DNA from: Arthrobacter sp. B3I9
GTDB taxonomy: Bacteria > Actinomycetota > Actinomycetes > Actinomycetales > Micrococcaceae
Direction of reading: 5' to 3'
DNA: 64,000 nt
NCBI RefSeq assembly: GCF_030816935.1
Contig: NZ_JAUSYO010000001.1
Location: forward strand, 1,736,001 to 1,800,000
Notes under the pieces: generated by a model
Database searches by the model: none
The model's input: the letters and a program-made list of their open reading frames with translations, nothing else
What the model was told of the DNA's origin: nothing
Position numbers and translations under genes: made by a program
In this document: one piece after another, positions 16,534 through 24,313 of the stretch
Layout: each line of letters starts with the position of its first letter
Position numbering within the stretch: position 1 is the first letter of the stretch

Positions 16534-17256
16534 GTGAAAATCATCAGAACCGGAACCTCCGCCGACGCGGGCGTCCACGCCGCCCGGATCGTTGCCGCCC
16601 TGGTCAGGGATAAACCCGCCGCTGTCCTGGGGCTGGCCACCGGCTCGTCACCCATGCCCCTGTACGAGGCACTCGCACACGAGGATCTTGATCTCAGTCA
16701 GGTGCGCGGATTCTCCCTGGACGAATACCTCGGGCTGGGCTCCACCCACAAGCACAGCTACGCCCAGGTCATCCAGCGTGAAGTCATCGACCGGCTGGGC
16801 CTGACGCCCTCCCTCATCCATACCCCGGACGGACAGGCACCCGACGCCGCCCGCGAGGCCCGTGACTTCGATGCCCGGATCCGCGCCGCCGGGGGCATCG
16901 ACATCCAGATCCTGGGCATCGGTTCCAACGGTCACCTGGCCTTCAACGAACCCCCGTCCTCGTTCACCTCCCGGACCCGGGTGGTTGAGCTGGCCGACAG
17001 CACGCGGAAGGATAACGCCCGGTTCTTCGACTCGCTGGAGGATGTTCCCACCCATGCCATCACCCAAGGCATGGGCACCATCTCCGAGGCCCGGCACCTG
17101 CTGCTGATCGCCCACGACCTGCGCAAGGCGGAAGCCGCAGCCCGGGCCATCGAAGGGCCCGTCACCGAGGATTTCCCGGCATCCATGATCCAACTCCATC
17201 CCCACGTCACGGTCGTCCTCGACGAAGCCGCCGCAAGCGCACTGCAACACAGCTGA
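16534..17256 (+). CDS. nagB: glucosamine-6-phosphate deaminase
   Basis: This 240-residue enzyme converts glucosamine-6-phosphate to fructose-6-phosphate and ammonia, feeding glycolysis. Family motifs are clear: LGLATGSSPMPLY near the N-terminus, FSLDEYLGL with the catalytic aspartate, and ILGIGSNGHLAFNEP with the catalytic histidine. The start is GTG. Only one base separates its stop from nagA, so the two are coupled. Unlike the E. coli enzyme (266 residues) it lacks some C-terminal length and is probably the shorter monomeric or non-allosteric type. Confidence 0.94.
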   Translation: MKIIRTGTSADAGVHAARIVAALVRDKPAAVLGLATGSSPMPLYEALAHEDLDLSQVRGFSLDEYLGLGSTHKHSYAQVIQREVIDRLGLTPSLIHTPDGQAPDAAREARDFDARIRAAGGIDIQILGIGSNGHLAFNEPPSSFTSRTRVVELADSTRKDNARFFDSLEDVPTHAITQGMGTISEARHLLLIAHDLRKAEAAARAIEGPVTEDFPASMIQLHPHVTVVLDEAAASALQHS

Positions 17257-17257
17257 C

Positions 17258-18379
17258 ATGATCATCGAAGCAGCACGCCTGTTCAGCGCCGGCGAATGGC
17301 TGGAACCCGGTTGGATCGACATATCCGGACAGCTCATCCAGGCCGTGGGGCGGGGGAGGCCGCCTTACGAACCCGACATCCGGATCGAAGCGGCGCTGGT
17401 ACCGGGATTTGTCGACGCCCACGTCCACGGCGGAGGTGGATACAGCTTCAACGACTCCGATCCGGCCGCCGCGGAGCGGATCGCTGGAACCCACCTCCGG
17501 CACGGAACCACGTCCATCATGGCAAGCCTGGTGACCGCGCCCCTGGATCAGCTTGAAGCACGCGTCCAGGCCCTTGCACCAAAAGTCCGCGACGGCCTGC
17601 TGGCCGGCATCCACCTCGAAGGGCCCTGGCTCAGCCCCACCCACAAAGGGGCGCACGCTCCCGAACTGTTGCGTGCCCCGGACCCACGCGAGATCAAGCA
17701 GCTCCTGCATGCCGGTGGTGGGACCGTGCGCATGGTGACCCTCGCTCCCGAACTGGAGGGCGGCCTCGCTGCCGTGCGCCAGATCCTTGACCTTAGAGCC
17801 GTCATTGCCATCGGGCACACGGACGCCACGTACGAGCAGACCCACGCGGCGCTCCGGGAAGGTGCGTCCGCCGGAACCCACATCTTCAATGGCATGCGCC
17901 CAATCCACCACCGGCAACCGGGACCCGCGGTAGCGCTTCTGGAAGACCGGGAAGCGTTCGTCGAACTGATAGCCGACGGCGTGCACCTCCACCCTGCGAT
18001 GATCCGGACAATCTTCACCAGCGCGGCAAAGGCAGTGCTCGTAACTGACGCCATGGCGGCGGCCGCCGCACCCGAAGGCTCCTACAAGCTCGGGCACCTG
18101 GACGTCTACGTCCGGAACGGACAGGCCCGCCTGGCCAGCAACGGCAGCATCGCGGGCAGCACTCTCACGCTGGATGCAGCACTCCGGTACGCCGTGCAGA
18201 CCGCCGGCGTACCCCTTGGAGAAGCGATCAAAGCACTAACCCAGCATCCGGCGGCCATGCTTGGACTGACAGAAGTCGGCGTGCTGGAAGCCGGTAAGCG
18301 CGCCGACCTCCTCGTGCTCGATCCCACGCTCGCCGTCCAGGCAGTGATGCGCGGCGGGGAATGGATCATGCACCCCTAG
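17258..18379 (+). CDS. nagA: N-acetylglucosamine-6-phosphate deacetylase
   Basis: A 373-residue amidohydrolase that removes acetate from GlcNAc-6-P (and often GalNAc-6-P), giving the substrate of NagB or the SIS deaminase. Metal ligands and substrate motifs are visible: FVDAHVHGGGG (His55, His57), GIHLEGPWLSP, IGHTDATYEQ, FNGMRPIHHRQPG and VTDAMAAA with the catalytic aspartate. It is the last gene of the importer operon and converges on the Hpt-like gene twelve bases away. Confidence 0.95.
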   Translation: MIIEAARLFSAGEWLEPGWIDISGQLIQAVGRGRPPYEPDIRIEAALVPGFVDAHVHGGGGYSFNDSDPAAAERIAGTHLRHGTTSIMASLVTAPLDQLEARVQALAPKVRDGLLAGIHLEGPWLSPTHKGAHAPELLRAPDPREIKQLLHAGGGTVRMVTLAPELEGGLAAVRQILDLRAVIAIGHTDATYEQTHAALREGASAGTHIFNGMRPIHHRQPGPAVALLEDREAFVELIADGVHLHPAMIRTIFTSAAKAVLVTDAMAAAAAPEGSYKLGHLDVYVRNGQARLASNGSIAGSTLTLDAALRYAVQTAGVPLGEAIKALTQHPAAMLGLTEVGVLEAGKRADLLVLDPTLAVQAVMRGGEWIMHP

Positions 18380-18391
18380 GCGTCTGGTTTC

Positions 18392-18871
18392 TTAGGCGTC
18401 CGGTATCCCCGAGTCGGGGCCATACAGCAGTTGCAACTCGTCCACCGTCGCCCGGCCCTGGATGGTAATGGCAGCCACCAGGGCTGCCCCTGCCTGGAGA
18501 TCCCCCTGCCGGAGAACCGCCTCCAGTGATCCGGCCAGATGTGCCAGCCGCAAGCACCCCACCATCACCGAGGCAACTTTGAGACTGATCGCCGCGTCGA
18601 CGGCGGCCGCCCGGTCCTCACGCTGGACCGAGGCCTCTATGCGACGCTGCCGCCGGACCCACATCCCGGCGTAGTCACTGGCGAACTTCCGTGCAATCTC
18701 CGGAGCACCCAGTTCTTCCCCCAGGCCCTTCAGCACCGCGGGATCCAGCAACGGGAGCCCATCGCTCCCAGATTTCGGGGCAACGTGGGGGCCGCTTCCG
18801 GCTGTCCCGCCGGGCACGGCAGCTACCGTCACGGGGTTCCCTAGTTGCTCGGATGCTGTACTGGCCATCAT
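18392..18871 (-). CDS. Hpt-like protein lacking the phospho-accepting histidine
   Basis: Residues about 42-150 look like a histidine phosphotransfer four-helix domain (LDPAVLKGLGEELGAPEIARKFASDYAGMW, then LRLAHLAGSLEAVLRQGD). At the phosphorylation site, where the family reads AHxLKG, this protein reads AISLKVAS (residues 94-101), so Ile95 replaces the histidine and Val the glycine. It therefore probably cannot relay phosphate in the usual way. No kinase or receiver gene is nearby. It may be a binding or decoy domain, or the resemblance may be structural only. Confidence 0.65.
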   Translation of the reverse strand: MMASTASEQLGNPVTVAAVPGGTAGSGPHVAPKSGSDGLPLLDPAVLKGLGEELGAPEIARKFASDYAGMWVRRQRRIEASVQREDRAAAVDAAISLKVASVMVGCLRLAHLAGSLEAVLRQGDLQAGAALVAAITIQGRATVDELQLLYGPDSGIPDA

Positions 18872-18944
18872 TCAAGGCTATGTCCCCGCTGCGCAGGATC
18901 CGTCCAACATCGGCTGATCCTGCGCAAAACATGGGCAACGGAGC

Positions 18945-19997
18945 TCAGGGAGCGGACTCCACCACGGATGTCTGCACAGCGGTCCAGGCAGTGGCGGTTC
19001 CGGCGGGGAAATCAGCGGTGGCCCGGAGTGCAACGTCCCGTTCCCCGATCATCAATCCGGTGGCCGGGTCGATGATGATTTCCTGCCGGGCGCCTCCGTC
19101 CGGGGATTGGATTCCCAGGGCGACGCCGGTCTTGCCGTTCAGTGTTGCCTGCTTGTCCACGACCGTGACGCCGGGGATGAGCGCGGCAGCCTTGTACAAG
19201 GCAGCGCGTAACTCGGCCGGGACGACTCCGGTTCGAAGGGTGTCTGCAACCGTGATCAGTGCCTCCATCTCGGGGGACGGGCCGGCACCCTTCGTGCGTT
19301 CAAGGATGGTATCCAAAAGGGCCTTCGGGTCCCGGGGAAGACCGGAAATCTGGTCAAGGGGCATGCCGTTGAGAACCGTTTGCTCCGACCCGTAGAAGTC
19401 GCCGCGCGGGGCACGCTGGATGCCGACCAGACTCACGCCGGGGTCTTTTGCCAGCGATTCCTGCATCTTGGCTGCCGCGGCCTTGGAGGCTTCGTTGAAG
19501 AAGGTCGCGGGCACCCGGTCTTCGCGGTTCCAGACCCATTCCCCGTTCCGGTCTGCCGGGACGTAGACCTGGCCTCCGGTCTTCTCCAGCCAAAAAGCCT
19601 GGGTTCCGTCGGCGGCGACGGAGCTGTGGCCGTACATCGCCGTCGTGTCGATTTTCAGGTACTGGCCCGGTGCCACCACCGGGTCGGAGGACTGGATGGT
19701 TGCTGCCGCCGCGTTATTCAGGATTTCGGCCGCTTCGGCGGTCGCTCCCGGGCGGCCGGGCACGACGACGTCGGCCGCTACGATGCCGCCCACGAGCAGG
19801 GCAGCGGCTGCCGAGGCCATCAGGATACGGCGCCGGATGGGGCTCACCTTAGTCGGAGCGTTCGGACCGGTTGTTGCGTCAGGACGGGAGGTGGAACCGA
19901 TCGCGGCCATGAGGGTGTTGCGGCCCCGGGCCAGCGTCGCCTGGGGTGCGGAGCCGATGTCGTTACGCATTTCGCGGAGCAGCTGCAAGTCGTCCAT
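18945..19997 (-). CDS. CU044_5270-type membrane protein (sigma-factor partner)
   Basis: The protein of 350 residues begins MDDLQLLREMRNDIGSAP, a short cytoplasmic region with RGRNTLMAAIG, then one transmembrane helix at about residues 56-76 (RRRILMASAAAALLVGGIVAADV). An extracellular domain of about 270 residues follows, with no enzyme motif recognised. This is the layout of actinobacterial CU044_5270 proteins, usually encoded after an ECF sigma factor and thought to act as its anti-sigma or sensor partner. I chose ATG 19997 because GGAGAA lies six bases upstream. The start overlaps the sigma-factor gene by 35 bases. Confidence 0.78.
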   Translation of the reverse strand: MDDLQLLREMRNDIGSAPQATLARGRNTLMAAIGSTSRPDATTGPNAPTKVSPIRRRILMASAAAALLVGGIVAADVVVPGRPGATAEAAEILNNAAAATIQSSDPVVAPGQYLKIDTTAMYGHSSVAADGTQAFWLEKTGGQVYVPADRNGEWVWNREDRVPATFFNEASKAAAAKMQESLAKDPGVSLVGIQRAPRGDFYGSEQTVLNGMPLDQISGLPRDPKALLDTILERTKGAGPSPEMEALITVADTLRTGVVPAELRAALYKAAALIPGVTVVDKQATLNGKTGVALGIQSPDGGARQEIIIDPATGLMIGERDVALRATADFPAGTATAWTAVQTSVVESAP

Positions 19998-20559
19998 GGT
20001 CGTTCTCCGTTTCATCAAGTCTTTGGGGGTTGAGCCGGGTTCGCAGCGTCCGGCGGGCACGATTCAGGCGGGACCGGACGGTTCCCACCGGAACCTCCAT
20101 TGCCGCGGCGATGCCCTCGTAGGTCAGGTCGGCCCAGGCGTAGAGCAGCAGCGTTTCCCGATCTATGGGTGCCATGGACCTGAGCGTGCGGGCAATGCGC
20201 GCGGTGGCCGCCGAGGCGTCCACGCGGGCCGAAATCCGCTCCGAGTCGTCGCCCACAGCCTCTCGTGACGCCGCTTTGGCCGCAGCTTTCAGCATCCGGG
20301 CTTCTGCACGGTGGTGCCGGCGGAGCAGATTGGTGGCGATGCCGAAGAGCCAGGGCCGGGCATCGTCCCGGTCGAGGTCGTAGGCCTCCAGCTGTTCCCA
20401 CGCGACGAGGAAGGTCTCCGACGTGACGTCGTCCGCGGCGAAGTCGCCGGCCCGTCTGGCGGCGTATCTGTAGATGACTGAGGCGTGTCTGTCGTATAAC
20501 TCCCCGAAAACTACGGGGCTGTCCCGGGACCGCCTGATGATGTCGCTGTCTGTGCTCAC
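19963..20559 (-). CDS. ECF-type RNA polymerase sigma factor
   Basis: This 198-residue protein has sigma region 2 (FGELYDRHASVIYRYAARRAG, DDVTSETFLVAWEQL) and region 4 (YEGIAAAMEVPVGTVRSRLNRARRTLR), with no region 1 or 3, as in ECF sigma factors. The GTG at 20559 starts right before region 2; longer in-frame starts add about 69 residues of low-quality sequence. It overlaps the downstream membrane partner, which suggests coupled translation and a membrane signalling unit. Target promoters are unknown. A palindrome CGGAAATTTCCG lies 35 bases upstream. Confidence 0.87.
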   Translation of the reverse strand: MSTDSDIIRRSRDSPVVFGELYDRHASVIYRYAARRAGDFAADDVTSETFLVAWEQLEAYDLDRDDARPWLFGIATNLLRRHHRAEARMLKAAAKAASREAVGDDSERISARVDASAATARIARTLRSMAPIDRETLLLYAWADLTYEGIAAAMEVPVGTVRSRLNRARRTLRTRLNPQRLDETENDHGRLAAAPRNA

Positions 20560-20593
20560 ACTCTGTATTGCCCGTTCCCCGCCAAAGAGTTCA

Positions 20594-20605
20594 CGGAAAT
20601 TTCCG
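20594..20605. promoter_or_regulatory. palindrome upstream of the ECF sigma gene
   Basis: CGGAAATTTCCG is a perfect 12-bp palindrome located 35 bases before the chosen sigma start. It may be an operator or autoregulatory site. No clear -35/-10 pair is seen around it. Confidence 0.3.
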
Positions 20606-20659
20606 CAAGTTGCGCCAGAGGTCCCCTGGCCGGGAGAAGAACAAGCATATAGGGGTAGT

Positions 20660-21112
20660 TCAGGTGGTGCTCCGGGCCGGGCGCCAAGCACGAGCGCGGG
20701 CGAACCCGATGCCGGCGAGGAGTGCACCGGCGGCTTCCGCCACTGCGCTGAGGGTCTTTTCCGCAAACCAGACCGGCTCGTACATGGCGGGGAACGGACC
20801 GAAGGCGGGGATGTTCACGTAGCGGTACAGGACAACTGCCGCGAAGGCGCTCAGGCCAACCACGAAGGCGGCGGCGTAGGCCGCCCGGCTGCCCCGCAGG
20901 AGAACGTAGACCGCGGCGAGGATGGCGGCCCCGGACTCGAGCAGGAAGAGGTTGCCCTGCCCGACGCCGGCATGGTTGCCCGCCTGATATCCCGGCGCCA
21001 GATGGATATGGACGCCGGCGTCGATGAACAGGGCAACAGCAGTGACCACACGCAGGGCAATATCGCTTCCGCGCACCCGGACCGAGCCGGCGGAGCGGCT
21101 TTGCCCGCTCAC
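20660..21112 (-). CDS. membrane protein of 150 aa coupled to a cupredoxin
   Basis: Four hydrophobic helices are predicted in 150 residues (LRVVTAVALFIDAGVHIHLA, LLESGAAILAAVYVLL, AAYAAAFVVGLSAFAAVVLY and AVAEAAGALLAGIGFA). The first carries an HIH pair that might contact metal, with HLAPGYQ after it. The GTG start overlaps the stop of the cupredoxin gene in a GTGA junction, so the two are cotranslated. The family resembles small unnamed actinobacterial membrane proteins; a role beside the copper protein is inferred only from the pairing. Confidence 0.7.
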   Translation of the reverse strand: MSGQSRSAGSVRVRGSDIALRVVTAVALFIDAGVHIHLAPGYQAGNHAGVGQGNLFLLESGAAILAAVYVLLRGSRAAYAAAFVVGLSAFAAVVLYRYVNIPAFGPFPAMYEPVWFAEKTLSAVAEAAGALLAGIGFARARAWRPARSTT

Positions 21113-21558
21113 TGCACCGTCAGCGTGCCGTGCATGTTCGGATGGTAGGTGCAATGGAAGGGATACGTGCCAGGCGCTGTCGGTGCTGTAAACGTACCCG
21201 TCCCCCCGTTCTCCTTGACCTCCACATCAAACGCCGATCCTTGGTCCGCCGTCACGGTGTGCTCGGCGCTGTCCATGTTGGTCACCATCACGGTCGCGCC
21301 AGGGGACACGGTGATGGGAGCGCCGTAGTCGAAGTCCTTGATGCTGATCGATGCGGCGCTCGCCGAGGAACCCGCCGTCCCCGGCATACCGGACGTCATG
21401 GCCGGCGAGGACATCGGCATGCCGGGCGCTGCCGTCTGGGTCTTTGTTTGGGCCGGCGCTGTCGTCGGCGCCATGGATCCGCCGCTGGAGGAGCACCCTG
21501 CCGCTCCAGCCACTACGAGGGCTACAAGGAACGCAGCACGCACCTTTCCAGTCAACAC
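21109..21558 (-). CDS. cupredoxin-domain lipoprotein
   Basis: The 149-residue protein has a signal peptide ending in AGAAGC (Cys22), a Thr/Ser/Met/Pro linker, and a plastocyanin/azurin-like domain (SISIKDFDYGAPITVSPGATVMVTN). The type 1 copper ligands are all present: the His of SAEHTVTAD and the Cys-His-Met set in FHCTYHPNMHG. It should carry one electron or one copper ion outside the membrane. The GTG at 21558 is chosen because GGAGG lies seven bases upstream and the signal peptide begins there; a longer frame to 21642 is less likely. Confidence 0.9.
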   Translation of the reverse strand: MLTGKVRAAFLVALVVAGAAGCSSSGGSMAPTTAPAQTKTQTAAPGMPMSSPAMTSGMPGTAGSSASAASISIKDFDYGAPITVSPGATVMVTNMDSAEHTVTADQGSAFDVEVKENGGTGTFTAPTAPGTYPFHCTYHPNMHGTLTVQ

Positions 21559-21696
21559 ACACCGTCCTCCGCGCTGAGCATTTAATACACCCATTGTCCG
21601 CCCGCCGCCGGGAAATAGCACCGGCACACAGCTGCACAGCACGGTGCATCCTCGCGGCTCTATACAGGCCGAACCGGCTGACTTACCGTAATTGGC

Positions 21697-22239
21697 ATGA
21701 GCGTCCTGTCCCTGCCGCAGCGGGTGGCCCGGGCCGTGGGGGACAGCCCCATTTCAGAGCGGGTGGCTGTCGCCCAGGAACTCGTTTACGGGCCGGTGAT
21801 CGGCTGGGCCCGGCGCAGCCTGTTCCACACCGGTGTCCTTGGCCACTCGGTACATCCGCCGCTCACCGACGTGACGCTCGGGTGCTGGGTCAGTGCGTCC
21901 ATCCTCGACATAGCCGCAGGACCCCTGGCACGTGGTGGCGCCGCGCTTCTGGTCGGAGCCGGGCTGGCGGCGGCTGGCCCGACAGCTCTCGCGGGCACCG
22001 GAGACTGGGCCGGAATGACAGGCGCCGAGCGTCGGATCGGGGCCGTGCATGCCCTGGGCACCGACGTGGCCGTCTTCCTATTCCTCGGCTCCTTTATCGC
22101 ACGGATGCGCGGGCGCTACGCCCTCGGCAGGAACCTGGGCCTCGCCGGAAATGCCGTTGCGGCAGGAGCCGGATTTTTGGGCGGACATCTGGCCCTCACC
22201 CGCGGAACCGCACGCCGGACCACTGGGATTACGGCCTAA
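21697..22239 (+). CDS. DUF2231-family membrane protein
   Basis: A protein of 180 residues with the DUF2231 signature GHSVHPPLTDVTLGCWVSASILD at about residues 49-71 and several helices (LVGAGLAAAGPTALAGTGDWAGM, LGTDVAVFLFLGSFIARM, LAGNAVAAGAGFLGGHLAL). Conserved histidines hint at heme or metal contact in the family, but its role is unknown. TACCGT at 21684-21689 ends seven bases before the ATG and no ribosome site is visible, so a leaderless mRNA is likely. It is divergent from the cupredoxin pair and ends in a hairpin that resembles the tRNA-Lys terminator. Confidence 0.8.
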   Translation: MSVLSLPQRVARAVGDSPISERVAVAQELVYGPVIGWARRSLFHTGVLGHSVHPPLTDVTLGCWVSASILDIAAGPLARGGAALLVGAGLAAAGPTALAGTGDWAGMTGAERRIGAVHALGTDVAVFLFLGSFIARMRGRYALGRNLGLAGNAVAAGAGFLGGHLALTRGTARRTTGITA

Positions 22240-22240
22240 A

Positions 22241-22288
22241 ACAAAACCGCGTCTTTCCCGGCCGCCAGCCGAGTAAAGACGGGGGTTA
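22241..22288 (+). terminator. terminator of DUF2231 gene, copy of the tRNA-Lys terminator
   Basis: The core stem CGTCTTT/AAAGACG is flanked by AAAACC and GGTT. By hand alignment about 40 of 47 bases match the terminator at 22873-22919 in direct orientation. Confidence 0.65.
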
Positions 22289-22319
22289 CGTGAACGCGCC
22301 GGGGGAGCAGGCAAGTTAT

Positions 22320-22769
22320 CTAGCCGGACTGCTTGCGCAATGCTGCCCAGGCTTGGAACCCGCCGATAAGGTCGGTCGCACGGGCCAGCCCCAGCCGCTG
22401 CAGGGTGTGTGCAGCGAGGCTGGAGCTGTAGCCCTCATTGCAGACGATCACGATCCGCCGAGCGGGGTCGTCAGCGATCGGGAGCCGGTGGGCGCTGGAA
22501 GGATCGAGCCGCCACTCGAGAACGTTCCGGTCAATGACGACCGCTCCCGGAAGGTCTCCGTCGCGGTCCCGCTGGTCCACCGGCCGTGTATCAACAACAA
22601 GGGCGCCCGCTGCCATCTCCCGCTCAAGATCCGAAGCGTCAACACGCTCCAGCCCGATGCGGCTCTGAAGTAGTAGTTGGTTGATCGTAAGAGCCCCGGA
22701 GTAATCGCTCGGATCTAGACTGCGTTCGCAGATCGCGACGCCGTCGTCGGAGATAGGACACTGCTTCAA
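22320..22769 (-). CDS. rhodanese-domain protein
   Basis: Residues about 45-149 form a rhodanese domain: ALVVDTRPVDQRDRDGDLPGAVVIDR, then the active-site loop VCNEGYSSSLAAHTL with the catalytic cysteine, and DLIGGFQAW at the end. Such proteins move sulfane sulfur to thiol acceptors. I chose TTG 22769 because GAGGA lies five bases upstream; in-frame sequence further up covers the tRNA-Lys region and cannot be coding. The start of the gene uses CTA, CTT, AGT and TGT codons more than its neighbours, and the gene is bracketed by two similar terminator sequences, both hints of acquisition. Confidence 0.8.
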   Translation of the reverse strand: MKQCPISDDGVAICERSLDPSDYSGALTINQLLLQSRIGLERVDASDLEREMAAGALVVDTRPVDQRDRDGDLPGAVVIDRNVLEWRLDPSSAHRLPIADDPARRIVIVCNEGYSSSLAAHTLQRLGLARATDLIGGFQAWAALRKQSG

Positions 22770-22874
22770 CGTTTTCCTCGCTTGCCTGCTGATCGGTCGG
22801 TCGTTCCACCCTGAAGCGAAATGATGAGTACTTTGGTCGTCAATTTCAAGGGCTGGCCCCGATCCGGGTAACAC

Positions 22875-22920
22875 AAAACCCCGCCTTTCCCGGCCGCTTG
22901 GCCAGTAAAGACGGGGTTTT
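22875..22920. terminator. terminator of tRNA-Lys (works in both directions)
   Basis: AAAACCCCG pairs with CGGGGTTTT, continued by CTTT/AAAG and an inner GGCC/GGCC stem. A/T runs lie on both sides. It is located four bases past the 3' end of the leftward tRNA-Lys gene. Confidence 0.85.
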
Positions 22921-22923
22921 CGT

Positions 22924-22999
22924 TGGTGCACCCCCCGGGACTCGAACCCGGAACCCATTGATTAAGAGTCAATTGCTCTGCCAGTTGAGCTAGAGGTGC
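22924..22999 (-). tRNA. tRNA-Lys(CTT)
   Basis: Minus-strand fold: acceptor GCACCTC/GGGGTGC, anticodon stem ATTGA/TCAAT with loop CTCTTAA (anticodon CTT), T-arm CCGGGTTCGAGTCCCGG. The discriminator A and an encoded CCA are present. Length 76 nt including CCA. Confidence 0.96.
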
Positions 23000-23116
23000 A
23001 GCTGTTGTTTTCCTTCACCGTGGGCTTTTTATTTCCCGCGTTGTTCTCCGCAACGACATGAAACTCTACACGAGTTTCGCCGGAGTGTGAAATCGGCGGG
23101 GACGGGATGCCTGGAA

Positions 23117-24265
23117 TCAGCCGGGAAGGTCCAGAACCAGCACGAAATCAGGGTTTTGCTCGTTGCTGAGGACCCACAGGCGGCCGTCCGGAGCCATTGC
23201 AACATCCCGGATCCTGCCGTACTGCCCTGTGAAATAGCCCACAGGAGCCTCGGCGGACTCGCCGCGGAGGGGCACGGTCCAGAGACGCTGCCCGCGAAGG
23301 GCTCCGAGATAGGCCGTATCGCCAACGATCTCGAGCCCGCTGGGGGAGGAGTCCGGCGTCGAGGGCCAGACGACCTTGGCGTCGAGGAAGCCGGCCCGGC
23401 CCGGAGCCCCGGTGACCTCGGGCCAGCCGTAGTTGCCGCCGGGCACAATCAGATTGAGCTCGTCGTCGACGGTGGGGCCGAACTCGCTGGCCCAAAGCCG
23501 GCCGGCGCTGTCCCAGGCAAGTCCCTGGACGTTGCGGTGCCCAAGGCTATAAACAGGGTTGTCTCCGAACGGATTTCCCGGCGCGGGATGGCCCTCGGGG
23601 GTGAGTCGCAGGATTTTGCCACCTAGCGCCTTGGAATCCTGCGGTTGCTCCCGTCGCTGTGAATCCCCGGTGCCCACGTAAAGGTATCCGTCCGGGCCGA
23701 ACCGGATCCTGCCGCCGTTGTGGGTTGTGGCTTTCGGGATCCCGGTGAAGATGACCTCGGGGGCGGCCAGCTGCAGGCCTGTGCCGTTTTGGTCGACCCG
23801 CATTCGGGCGATCCGGTTGTCTTCCGCAGCTGTGAAGTAGGCGTACAGGTAGCGGTCGGCGCTGAAGTTCGGGGAAAGGGCCAGCCCCAGCAGCCCGCCC
23901 TCGCCGGCGGGCACGACGTCGGACACTTTGCCAAGCGTCCCGGCGGTGCCGGATCCACTGACAGTTCTCAGCAGGGCGGTGCCACGCTCGGAAATGATGG
24001 CCGTGCCGTCCGGCAGGAAGACCGTGGACCAGGGCACCTGGAGGCCTGCCTCGATGCGTTCGGCGACGGTCGGAGCGGCCGGAGCGGGGCCCGGGCTCGT
24101 GGCGGCGGGGCTTCCGCCGGCCGCGCTTCCGCCGGCCGGAGTGCTGGCAGCCGGGACATACGGCGCCGCTCCACTGCCTGCTCCCGGAGTGCAGGCAGAG
24201 AGCGCACACGCGGACAGTAGGATCGCGGCAGCGGCCGATTGCCTGACCCGCCTCGCATTCATCAT
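23117..24265 (-). CDS. PQQ-dependent sugar dehydrogenase family lipoprotein
   Basis: A 382-residue extracellular protein with a lipoprotein signal (ALSAC, Cys25; LLSAC at Cys20 is a second possibility) and a Pro/Ala/Gly linker. A six-bladed beta-propeller of the glucose/sorbosone dehydrogenase family follows: LQVPWSTVFLPDGTAIISERG, GEGGLLGLALSPNF, THNGGRIRFGPDGYLYVGTGD and GHRNVQGLAWD. Family members oxidise aldoses with PQQ, although many actinobacterial homologues have no proven activity. It is monocistronic, on the far side of tRNA-Lys. Confidence 0.9.
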   Translation of the reverse strand: MMNARRVRQSAAAAILLSACALSACTPGAGSGAAPYVPAASTPAGGSAAGGSPAATSPGPAPAAPTVAERIEAGLQVPWSTVFLPDGTAIISERGTALLRTVSGSGTAGTLGKVSDVVPAGEGGLLGLALSPNFSADRYLYAYFTAAEDNRIARMRVDQNGTGLQLAAPEVIFTGIPKATTHNGGRIRFGPDGYLYVGTGDSQRREQPQDSKALGGKILRLTPEGHPAPGNPFGDNPVYSLGHRNVQGLAWDSAGRLWASEFGPTVDDELNLIVPGGNYGWPEVTGAPGRAGFLDAKVVWPSTPDSSPSGLEIVGDTAYLGALRGQRLWTVPLRGESAEAPVGYFTGQYGRIRDVAMAPDGRLWVLSNEQNPDFVLVLDLPG

Positions 24266-24313
24266 TTTCCGGCCCCCTGGTCCTGGCGTCAGGACCGATC
24301 GCGGGTCTGGCGC

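Noticed and set aside
22240..23000. Integrated element at tRNA-Lys
   Set aside because: There is a repeat pair but no integrase, phage gene or exact tRNA 3'-end duplication. Only a small segment is involved, so no mobile element is called.
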